A DNA stretch of 64,000 nt from assembly GCF_002148795.1 (NCBI RefSeq), contig NZ_MPOB01000007.1, positions 62,001 through 126,000 on the forward strand. The letters run 5' to 3'. Below are positions 18,616 through 25,903 of the stretch, piece by piece. Position 1 is the stretch's first letter. Each line of letters opens with the position of its first letter. The position numbers were made by a program, and so were the translations under genes. The stretch is from Oceanibaculum nanhaiense. Lineage in GTDB: Bacteria > Pseudomonadota > Alphaproteobacteria > Oceanibaculales > Oceanibaculaceae. The notes under the pieces are model-generated. The model made no database searches. It was not told the DNA's origin and was given only the letters and a program-made list of their open reading frames with translations.

Positions 18616-19410
18616 TCAGGGCGTGGTGGCGGTGATGCCGCCATCGACGACGATCTCGGTCGCGGTCACATATTTCGCCTCGTCGGAGGCGAGGAACAGC
18701 ACGGCGTTGGCAATGTCCCAGGCCTCGCCCATATGGCCCATCGGCACTTGGGCGTTGCGCTTGGCGACGAAGCCATCGAAATCGCCGCCGGCATATTTGT
18801 CGGCCAGCCTTGTGACCAGCGGCGTGAAGATCAGGCCGGGCACCACGCAGTTCAGCCGCACCTTCTTCGCCGCGTGGATCACGGCGGTGGTCTTAGTGAA
18901 CTGGATCAGCGCCGCCTTTGCCGCCGCATAGGCGACCTGCGGCTTGCCGATATAGCGCAGCCCGGCGACCGAGGAGATGTTCACGATGGCCCCGCCGCCC
19001 TGGCGCTCCATGACGGGGATCGCCGCCTTGCAGCCATTATAGGCGGTGGTGAGGTTCAGCTGCAGCTGCCGGTCCCAGACCTCCGGCGCCATCTCGACCG
19101 GGCCGCCCGGCTCCGACTGGCCGACATTGTTCACCAGAATGTCGAGCCGCCCATGGCGCGCGACGATGCCGTCCACCAGCGCCTGCACCTGCGCCAGGTC
19201 GGTGACATCGCAGCTGGCGACCTCGCAGAGGCCGCCCTCGCCTTCGATGATCTTCTTCGTCTCCTCGGCGGCGGCGAGATTGATATCGACGCCGACGACG
19301 ATGGCGCCCTGGCGCGCGAACAGGGTGGCGATGGCCTTGCCATTGCCCCAGCCGGGGCCGCTGGAGCCGCAGCCGGTGACCAGCGCCACCTTGCCTTTCA
19401 GACTGAGCAT
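18616..19410 (-). CDS. Short-chain dehydrogenase/reductase
   Basis: This 264-residue Rossmann-fold oxidoreductase has the NAD(P) motif TGCGSSGPGWGNG (a slightly expanded TGxxxGxG loop), NNVG, a catalytic serine in ISSVAG, and YAAAK. An aspartate follows the second strand (GVDIN), favouring NAD(H). It lies between a MaoC-like hydratase and a racemase/decarboxylase-like gene, 25 and 16 bases away. The trio resembles a short route that hydrates and oxidises an acyl or carboxylate intermediate. The substrate cannot be deduced. Confidence 0.88.
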   Translation of the reverse strand: MLSLKGKVALVTGCGSSGPGWGNGKAIATLFARQGAIVVGVDINLAAAEETKKIIEGEGGLCEVASCDVTDLAQVQALVDGIVARHGRLDILVNNVGQSEPGGPVEMAPEVWDRQLQLNLTTAYNGCKAAIPVMERQGGGAIVNISSVAGLRYIGKPQVAYAAAKAALIQFTKTTAVIHAAKKVRLNCVVPGLIFTPLVTRLADKYAGGDFDGFVAKRNAQVPMGHMGEAWDIANAVLFLASDEAKYVTATEIVVDGGITATTP

Positions 19411-19435
19411 TCTTGTGTTTTCCTTCGTTTCCGGA

Positions 19436-19912
19436 TCACGCCTTGCCGCGCAGCTTTATCAACCGCAGCGGCGTATAGACCAGCACTTCGCGTCCATCCT
19501 GGTCGCGTACGCTGTTGCGGGTGCGCACCAGCCCGCGGTCGCCGCGCGAGGTCAGCCGATGCTCAATCACCTCGCAGAACACGGTGATGGTGTCGCCCAC
19601 GCGGGTCGGCGCCTTCACGTCGAGTTCCATATGCAGGAAGGCGAGGCCGGTATCCTGCATCATCGGCAGCATCAGCCCCTCACAGAAGGAATAGACCAGC
19701 GCCCCCGGCACCACGCGCTCCGTCAGCGCCATCTCGCCGCGATGGGCGGTGTTGGTGAACAGCTCCTCGGTCAGCCAGGTCATGTTGCAGAAATTGACCA
19801 GGTCGGCCTCGGTCAGCGTGCGGCTGGCGGTGCGGAACCGCATGCCCTGGTGCAGATCCTCGAAATGAAAGCCGACCCCGATTTTCGGGATGTCATCGTG
19901 CCCGTCGCTCAT
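19436..19912 (-). CDS. MaoC-family hot-dog dehydratase
   Basis: This 158-residue single hot-dog-fold protein is related to MaoC enoyl-CoA hydratases (ASRTLTEADLVNF, VVPGALVYSFCEG, DVKAPTRVGDTITV). MaoC proteins hydrate 2-enoyl-CoA or dehydrate 3-hydroxyacyl-CoA. The usual D-x-N-x(4)-H hydratase motif is replaced by T-E-A-D-L-V-N-F, with a phenylalanine where the catalytic histidine is expected, so activity is uncertain. It is the first gene of the operon with the SDR and the racemase-like protein. Confidence 0.82.
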   Translation of the reverse strand: MSDGHDDIPKIGVGFHFEDLHQGMRFRTASRTLTEADLVNFCNMTWLTEELFTNTAHRGEMALTERVVPGALVYSFCEGLMLPMMQDTGLAFLHMELDVKAPTRVGDTITVFCEVIEHRLTSRGDRGLVRTRNSVRDQDGREVLVYTPLRLIKLRGKA

Positions 19913-19991
19913 GGGAGTTCCCCGTGGATGTTTTGCGGTGCTTTTCTCGTTGCGCGGAACGGTAAGGGCAGAAACCGGATATCGCCAGTGT

Positions 19992-20054
19992 CTTCATGAC
20001 ATGGGGGCCTTCATGACATGAGTGCCTTCATGACATGGGGGCCTTCGTGACATG
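19992..20054. repeat. Four direct repeats with a 17-base period
   Basis: CTTCATGACATG begins at 19992, 20009 and 20026, and a variant CTTCGTGACATG at 20043, giving an exact 17-base period. Each copy contains the palindrome TCATGA. The array lies in the divergent gap between the MaoC operon (minus) and the small hypothetical gene (plus), where a regulator-binding array would be expected. It may equally be slipped-strand duplication. Confidence 0.8.
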
Positions 20055-20128
20055 GCTTGGTCTCTCTCGACATCGGCGGGCATGGGTCCAGTATAAGAAG
20101 GATCGTTTCGAACAACGCCGAGGTTCCT

Positions 20129-20482
20129 TTGGCCAAAACCCTTCCCTTCACCGCCCACACCCAGACCGGGGCGGTTCTCGATTTCTCCTTCCCGCTGCAC
20201 AAGGACACTGCCTCGCCGATGCGGGTGTCGCAGCTGGTGAACACCCTCCTGGGCGCGCTCGACCGCGATGTCCGCACGCTGGGCGAGACCGCGAATGGCG
20301 ACATTCTCCAGGCACTCGCCATGGCGCTGGCGGTGCGCACGGCGATGATCCCGGCACCGGCGCTGACCACCACGGCGATGGCGCATCAGCTGGTCGATGA
20401 GGCGCTGGGCGCGGTGGAGAGTGTCGTGCGTTCTGGCCCCGATGCTGGTCCCGATTCTGGCCCCGATAGCGGAACCGCCTGA
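20129..20482 (+). CDS. Hypothetical protein, about 117 residues
   Basis: I do not recognise this family. The predicted product is a small soluble, mostly helical protein (residues 30-90: LVNTLLGALDRDV, ILQALAMALAVRTAM, AMAHQLVDEALGAVESVV) with an unusual tail of three SGPD-type repeats. I prefer the TTG at 20129, with GAGG five bases upstream, over an earlier in-frame TTG at 20057. The codon pattern is typical of neighbouring genes, which supports a real gene. It is followed 41 bases later by a cupin gene on the same strand. Confidence 0.6.
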   Translation: MAKTLPFTAHTQTGAVLDFSFPLHKDTASPMRVSQLVNTLLGALDRDVRTLGETANGDILQALAMALAVRTAMIPAPALTTTAMAHQLVDEALGAVESVVRSGPDAGPDSGPDSGTA

Positions 20483-20523
20483 TCCCCTCTAGGATGGCGG
20501 AAACGGCAGTGAGGGAGGATGAC

Positions 20524-20934
20524 ATGGCGGAACTGGACAAGCCGGCAAAACGGCCCGCAGATGATTTCGTGGTGACGCATGCCGACGCGGCCGGGTTCGA
20601 TGGCGGCCTGCGCGAATTCTTCGATTACCGCGATCTCGGCATGGCCGGGGTCAGCGGCGGCAAGGTGCAGGCGCATGTGATCCGCGCCAAGGACGGCCAC
20701 AAGGCGACCGGCGGCTGGCATTATCACAATCTCGATTTCCAGATGGTCTATGTGCTGAAGGGCTGGGTGCGCTTCGAGTATGACGGCGTCGGCGAGGTGG
20801 TGCTGAAGCCCGGCTCCTGCGTCTATCAGCCGCCCGGCATCAAACACCGCGAGATTGAGCATTCGGCGGATCTGGAGCTGATCGAGATCGTCAGCCCTGC
20901 CGAATTCGAGACCGTGGCGATCGAGGCACCTTGA
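20524..20934 (+). CDS. Cupin-domain protein
   Basis: This 136-residue protein has a single cupin barrel. The first metal motif is visible as GGWHYHNLDFQMVYVLKGW (two histidines and a possible Gln/Asp ligand), the second as GSCVYQPPGIKH (one histidine). Cupins with this compact form are often sensors or small dioxygenases/isomerases; no specific reaction is indicated. The ATG at 20524 follows GGGAGG by about seven bases. The stop codon overlaps the start of the pseudouridine synthase gene. Confidence 0.85.
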   Translation: MAELDKPAKRPADDFVVTHADAAGFDGGLREFFDYRDLGMAGVSGGKVQAHVIRAKDGHKATGGWHYHNLDFQMVYVLKGWVRFEYDGVGEVVLKPGSCVYQPPGIKHREIEHSADLELIEIVSPAEFETVAIEAP

Positions 20935-21638
20935 AAGCCGAGGAGTTGCAGGCCCGGGTGCTGCATCGTGACGGGCTGATGCTGATCATCGACAAGCCGG
21001 CGGGGCTGCCCTGCCATGCCGGACCGAAGGGCGGCCCCAATCTGGAGGCGCTGTTCGACGCGCTGCGCTTCGGCCTGCCGAAGCCGCCATCGCTCGCCCA
21101 CCGGCTCGACCGCGACACCAGCGGCTGCCTGGTGCTGGGCCGGCACCGCAAGGCGCTGGCGAAGCTGGGACGGCTTTTCTCCTCCGGCGGCATCGACAAG
21201 ACCTACTGGGCGGTGGTCGCGGGCGGCCCGGCCGAGGAGGCCGGCCATATCGACAAGCCGCTGTCGAAACTCAACAAGAAGAGCGGCTGGAAGATGGTGG
21301 TCGATCCGGAAGGCCAGCCCTCGCAGACCGACTTCCGCGTGCTGGGCCGGGCCGATGGCCCAAATGGTGGGGTGACCTGGCTGGAGCTGAAGCCGCTGAC
21401 CGGCCGTACCCATCAGCTGCGCATCCATTGTTCTTCGATGGGCTGGCCGATTCTCGGCGACCCGGTCTATGGACCCGTGCCGGGCCAATTGGGGGGAGAA
21501 ACTGGCGGCGTGCCGCTGCATCTGCATGCCCGTGCTGTCAGCGTGCCGCTCTATCCGAAGCGCGACCCGGTCTCTGTCACCGCCGAACCGCCCGCGCACA
21601 TGCTGAAGGCGCTCCGGGCGTGCGGGTATGGCGGCTGA
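20931..21638 (+). CDS. RluA-family RNA pseudouridine synthase
   Basis: This is a 235-residue enzyme converting uridine to pseudouridine in rRNA or tRNA. The catalytic motif HRLDRDTSGCLVLG holds the active aspartate, and the C-terminal GRTHQLRIHCSSMGWPILGDPVYG is the second RluA signature. No S4 RNA-binding domain precedes the catalytic domain, as in RluA/TruC-type single-domain enzymes. The TTG at 20931 overlaps the cupin stop (TTGA), implying coupled translation. The exact RNA position modified cannot be inferred. Confidence 0.9.
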   Translation: MKAEELQARVLHRDGLMLIIDKPAGLPCHAGPKGGPNLEALFDALRFGLPKPPSLAHRLDRDTSGCLVLGRHRKALAKLGRLFSSGGIDKTYWAVVAGGPAEEAGHIDKPLSKLNKKSGWKMVVDPEGQPSQTDFRVLGRADGPNGGVTWLELKPLTGRTHQLRIHCSSMGWPILGDPVYGPVPGQLGGETGGVPLHLHARAVSVPLYPKRDPVSVTAEPPAHMLKALRACGYGG

Positions 21639-21731
21639 TATGCACCGCCCGCGCTTGGCACCCGGGCGGGCTTCGTGCTTTGCTGGCGGCAACGAAGATC
21701 AACCAGACCCCCAGACCCAAAAGGCAGGCCG

Positions 21732-22916
21732 ATGAGCATTCTCGAGAAGATTTCCGCCTATCACGACGAACTGACCGCGATCCGCCGCGACATCCACATG
21801 CACCCCGAGCTGGGCTTCGAGGAGGAGCGCACCAGCGACATCGTCGCCGAGAAGCTGAAGGGCTGGGGCTGCGAGGTGGCGCGCGGCATCGGCAAGACCG
21901 GCGTCGTCGGCACGCTGCGCGTCGGCAACGCGCATAAATCGATCGGCCTGCGCGCCGACATGGACTGCCTGCCGATGCAGGAGACGAACGGCCTGCCGCA
22001 CGCCTCGAAGTTCGACGGCAAGATGCATGGCTGCGGCCATGATGGCCACACCACCATGCTGCTCGGGGCGGCGCGCTATCTGGCCTCGACCAAGAATTTC
22101 GACGGCACGGTGCATTTCATCTTCCAGCCGGCCGAGGAAGGGCTGGGTGGCGCCGACGCCATGCTGGCCGACGGGCTGTTCGACAAGTTCCCCTGCGATG
22201 CCATCTTCGGCATGCATAACCGCCCCAGCCTGGAACCGGGCAAGTTCGCCATCCGTACCGGCCCGATGATGGCCGGCGGCGCGTCCTGGGACATCAACAT
22301 CAAGGGCAAGGGCGCACATGGCGCGCGCCCCGAATCCGGCATCGACCCGGTGGTCGTCGCGTCCTATATCGCCACGGCGCTGCAGACCATCGTGTCGCGC
22401 AACATGCGTCCGCAGGATACGGCGGTGCTGTCGATTACCCAGATCCATGCCGGTGACGCCTACAACGTCATCCCGGAAACGGCGGTGATGCGCGGCACGG
22501 CGCGTTGCTTCACCAAGGAGAACATGAAGCTGATCGAGGACAATATGCGCCGCATCGCGGCCTCGGTCGCGGAGGGCTTCGGCGCCACGGCGGAGCTCAG
22601 CTTCCGCGGCAAGTTCCCGCCGCTGGTGAACCATCCGGAGGAAACCGACCTCTATGCCGATTGCGCCGCCGCACTGGTCGGCGAGGAGAATGTGGAGCGC
22701 AACGGCAATCTGGTCATGGGGTCGGAGGATTTCGCCTCCATGCTGCTGGAGCGTCCGGGTGCCTACATGCTGATCGGCGGCGGCGGCAACAGCGTCGGCG
22801 AGACCTCCTGCGAGGTGCACAATCCGGGCTATGACTTCAACGACAAGATCCTGCCGCTGGGGGCTGCCCTCTACGCCCAGACGGTGGAGCGCTTCCTGCA
22901 GAAGGAAGGCGTGTAA
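21732..22916 (+). CDS. M20-family amidohydrolase (hippurate hydrolase type)
   Basis: This 394-residue metallopeptidase-fold amidohydrolase has MHPELGFEE near the start, the metal-binding GCGHDGHTTMLLGAARYLA, FQPAEEG, and the dimerisation-domain motif GKGAHGARPESGIDPV. Relatives remove acyl groups from N-acyl amino acids such as hippurate, N-acetyl-L-amino acids or indole-acetyl conjugates. The ATG at 21732 has AAAGGCAGG upstream. It stands as a single gene with the next genes converging on it. Confidence 0.93.
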   Translation: MSILEKISAYHDELTAIRRDIHMHPELGFEEERTSDIVAEKLKGWGCEVARGIGKTGVVGTLRVGNAHKSIGLRADMDCLPMQETNGLPHASKFDGKMHGCGHDGHTTMLLGAARYLASTKNFDGTVHFIFQPAEEGLGGADAMLADGLFDKFPCDAIFGMHNRPSLEPGKFAIRTGPMMAGGASWDINIKGKGAHGARPESGIDPVVVASYIATALQTIVSRNMRPQDTAVLSITQIHAGDAYNVIPETAVMRGTARCFTKENMKLIEDNMRRIAASVAEGFGATAELSFRGKFPPLVNHPEETDLYADCAAALVGEENVERNGNLVMGSEDFASMLLERPGAYMLIGGGGNSVGETSCEVHNPGYDFNDKILPLGAALYAQTVERFLQKEGV

Positions 22917-22923
22917 GCCACGG

Positions 22924-23658
22924 TTAGCCGTCGCGGCGGCAGGCGATCAGCAGGAAGGGCGGGCGGTCGCGTTCGGCCGCCCAGTCCGGCCGTTCCGCGA
23001 TCTGCGCCGCGTCTGGCCCCCACTCGTCGATGAAGGTCAGCGCGAAGCCCGCCTGCATCAGCAGCGTCAGATAGGTTGCGACGGTGCGGTGCTGCTTCAC
23101 CACGCCGGGGGCCAGCCAGTCGGTCACGCGCGGCCCCTCACCGAGATACATGTCCAGCGGCCAGGTCCGCTTGCCGTCCTTGTCCGTCACCCAGCCGGGG
23201 CGGGAGGGGGCGGTGAACAGCGGATGCTCGACCGAGAAGACGAAGCGCCCACCCGGCGCCAGCCCGGCATGTAGGCGCGCGAACAGCCCCGCCAGATCGC
23301 GGATGTAGTGGAAGGCCAGCGAACTGTAGGCGAGGTCGATGGAACCCGGTGCGATGGCGAAGCTTTCCAGGTCGGCGCGTTCGTAGGTGATTGCCGAATC
23401 GGATGTTTCCGTGCGGGCGCGCGCCAGCATGCGCTCCGACACATCGACGCCGTGCATGCTGGCCGCACCCTGCTCCCGCGCCCAGCGGCAGAACCAGCCG
23501 AAGCCGCAGCCGAGATCGAGCACCCTGAGCCCCTTCATGTCGGGCAGCTGCGCACGCAGCGCCGGCCATTCCGGCGCCGCCGCCAGCCCGTGTACGGAAC
23601 GCGGCAGCTGGCTGTAGCCCTCGAAGAAGCCGGAATCGTCGTAGATATTCTGGGTCAT
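22924..23658 (-). CDS. Class I SAM-dependent methyltransferase
   Basis: This 244-residue methyltransferase has SAM motif I VLDLGCGFGWFCRWA, an acidic residue after strand two (GVDVSERML), and motif FSVEHPLFTAPS. It resembles uncharacterised small-molecule methyltransferases of the UbiE/biotin-synthesis-like group. It starts ten bases after the ubiG stop codon and is presumably co-transcribed with it. The substrate is unknown. Confidence 0.85.
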   Translation of the reverse strand: MTQNIYDDSGFFEGYSQLPRSVHGLAAAPEWPALRAQLPDMKGLRVLDLGCGFGWFCRWAREQGAASMHGVDVSERMLARARTETSDSAITYERADLESFAIAPGSIDLAYSSLAFHYIRDLAGLFARLHAGLAPGGRFVFSVEHPLFTAPSRPGWVTDKDGKRTWPLDMYLGEGPRVTDWLAPGVVKQHRTVATYLTLLMQAGFALTFIDEWGPDAAQIAERPDWAAERDRPPFLLIACRRDG

Positions 23659-23668
23659 GACCGCGTTT

Positions 23669-24400
23669 TCAGGGCCGCGTCGCGAAAGCCAGATAGTTCA
23701 CGCCGAGATCGTCGCCCAGCGAGAAGCGGTCGGCCAGCGGGCTGTACTCGATGCCGGTCAGGTCCGTCATCTCCAGCCCCTGCCGGCGCAGCGCTGCCGC
23801 CAGTTCGGACGGGCGGATGAATTTCTTCCAGTCATGCGTGCCGCGCGGCAGCCAGCGCAGCACATATTCCGCGCCGACGATGGCCATCAGGTAGGATTTC
23901 GGCGTGCGGTTCAGCGTGGACAGCGCCAGCGCCCCGCCCGGCCGGGTCAGGTCGCGGCATGCGGCCAGGAAGGCATCGACATCGGCGACATGCTCCAGCA
24001 CCTCCATGGAAATGACGGCGTCGAAACTCTCTCCCGCCGCGACCAGCGATTCGGCGGTGGCGGCGCGGTAGTCGATCTCCAGCCCGACCGCTTCGGCATG
24101 CGCCCTGGCGGCGGCGATGCCTTCCTCGGCGGCGTCGATGCCGGTGACGGTCGCCCCCATCCGGGTCAGCGGTTCGCACAACAGTCCGCCGCCGCAGCCG
24201 ACATCGGCGAGGCGCAGGCCAGCCAGCGGTTTTGGCGCCTCGGAATCGAGTCCGAAATGCGCGCACAGATTGTCGCGGATATAGCGCAGCCGGACCGGGT
24301 TCAGCCGGTGCAGCGGCTTGAACGCGCCTTCCTCGTCCCACCAGGCATCCGCGATGGCGGCGAACTGCGCGATTTCCCTTGCGTCAACCGTGCTGCCCAT
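23669..24400 (-). CDS. ubiG: Ubiquinone biosynthesis O-methyltransferase UbiG
   Basis: This 243-residue enzyme catalyses both O-methylation steps of ubiquinone synthesis. Diagnostic segments are AWWDEEGAFKPLHRLNPVRLRYI near the N-terminus, the SAM site LADVGCGGGLLCEPL, ISMEVLEHV and the AFATRP-type end with GVNYLAF. The ATG at 24400 (MGSTVDAREI) has AAAGG upstream and gives the normal length. It is divergent from lysC, an arrangement common in alphaproteobacteria. Confidence 0.95.
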   Translation of the reverse strand: MGSTVDAREIAQFAAIADAWWDEEGAFKPLHRLNPVRLRYIRDNLCAHFGLDSEAPKPLAGLRLADVGCGGGLLCEPLTRMGATVTGIDAAEEGIAAARAHAEAVGLEIDYRAATAESLVAAGESFDAVISMEVLEHVADVDAFLAACRDLTRPGGALALSTLNRTPKSYLMAIVGAEYVLRWLPRGTHDWKKFIRPSELAAALRRQGLEMTDLTGIEYSPLADRFSLGDDLGVNYLAFATRP

Positions 24401-24549
24401 TGCTGTTGCCTTTCGTCGAAAAAGGTAAGTCTGGCTGTCCCGGCAGCCTTGCTCCGGCACAACCCACAGAGTATGTATGGGCCCGGCTTGCGCCCGGCAA
24501 CCGCTTTCGAGGGGGCCATCGGCGCGGGGACTTGGCCGAAGGGGCTGTT

Positions 24550-25770
24550 ATGGCGCGTATCGTGATGAAATTCGGCGGCACATCGGTCGCCGACATGACC
24601 CGCATCAAGGCGGTGGCAGAGCGCGTGAAGCGCGAGGTTGATGCCGGTAACGAGGTGGCGGTGGTGGTTTCCGCCATGTCGGGCGAGACCAACAAGCTGG
24701 TGGCGTATGCGCGCGAAGCGGCGGCGATGCACGATGCGCGCGAATATGACGCCGTCGTCGCCTCGGGCGAGCAGGTGACCGCCGGCCTGACCGCGCTGGC
24801 GCTGCAGGCCGTGGGCGTGAATGCGCGGTCCTGGCTGGGCTGGCAGATTCCGGTGCGCACCGACGGCGTGCACGGCAAGGCGCGTATTCTGGGGATCGAC
24901 ACCGGCGATCTCGTCAAGCGCATGAAGGATGGCCAGTTCCCGGTCGTCGCCGGTTTTCAGGGGCTGGGGCCGGACAATCGAATCACCACGCTGGGGCGCG
25001 GCGGGTCGGATACCTCCGCCGTGGCGCTGGCTGCCGCGCTGAATGCCGACCGCTGCGACATCTTCACCGACGTGGATGGAGTCTATACGACCGATCCGCG
25101 CATCGTGACGAAGGCGCGCAAGCTGGATAAGATCACCTATGAGGAGATGCTGGAAATGGCATCCCTCGGGGCGAAGGTGCTGCAGACCCGCTCGGTCGAG
25201 CTGGCAATGAATCACGGGGTGCGGGTGCAGGTGCTGTCCAGCTTCGTGGATGCGCCCGGCACCATGGTAGTCGATGAGGGAGAGATCGTGGAACAGCAAG
25301 TCGTCAGCGGCATCGCCTATTCCAAGGACGAGGCGAAGATCACCCTGGTGAAGGTCGCCGACCGGCCGGGCATCGCGGCGGGCATCTTCGGGCCGCTGGC
25401 CGATGCGGCGATCAATGTCGATATGATCGTGCAGAACGTGTCGGAGGACGGTAAATCCACCGACCTTACCTTCACCGTCACCAAGGCGGATCTCGACCGT
25501 ACCGTGCAGGTGCTGGAATCGCGCAAGGCCGATCTGGACTACAAGGCGATCACGCCGGACCCCAATGTCGTGAAGGTTTCGGTCATCGGCGTGGGCATGC
25601 GCAGCCATGCCGGCGTCGCGCAGACCATGTTCAAGACGCTGGCCGACCGCGGCATCAACATCCAGGTCATCTCCACCTCGGAGATCAAGATCAGCGTGCT
25701 GATCAACGAGGAATATACCGAGCTCGCTTTGCGCGCGCTGCACACCGCCTACGGGCTGGACGCCGCCTGA
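24550..25770 (+). CDS. lysC: Aspartate kinase
   Basis: This 406-residue enzyme phosphorylates aspartate, the first step toward lysine, threonine and methionine. The N-terminal KFGGTSVAD motif, the TLGRGGSDTSAVALAAAL substrate loop and two C-terminal ACT domains (from about residue 265) that give feedback control by lysine/threonine are all present. The ATG at 24550 is the conserved start; the frame is open upstream but not coding. The downstream neighbour ptsP is the standard alphaproteobacterial arrangement. Confidence 0.97.
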   Translation: MARIVMKFGGTSVADMTRIKAVAERVKREVDAGNEVAVVVSAMSGETNKLVAYAREAAAMHDAREYDAVVASGEQVTAGLTALALQAVGVNARSWLGWQIPVRTDGVHGKARILGIDTGDLVKRMKDGQFPVVAGFQGLGPDNRITTLGRGGSDTSAVALAAALNADRCDIFTDVDGVYTTDPRIVTKARKLDKITYEEMLEMASLGAKVLQTRSVELAMNHGVRVQVLSSFVDAPGTMVVDEGEIVEQQVVSGIAYSKDEAKITLVKVADRPGIAAGIFGPLADAAINVDMIVQNVSEDGKSTDLTFTVTKADLDRTVQVLESRKADLDYKAITPDPNVVKVSVIGVGMRSHAGVAQTMFKTLADRGINIQVISTSEIKISVLINEEYTELALRALHTAYGLDAA

Positions 25771-25903
25771 CGATGATCCATGCCGCCGCCCTCGCGATGA
25801 CCGGAACTGCCGATCGGCAGGCCTGTCAGCGCGCCGGTGGCGCCATGGTCTGGCGCGGCCCGCGACCCCTCCTCAAGCCGGGCCGGCTCGGGATTCTTCG
25901 CTG

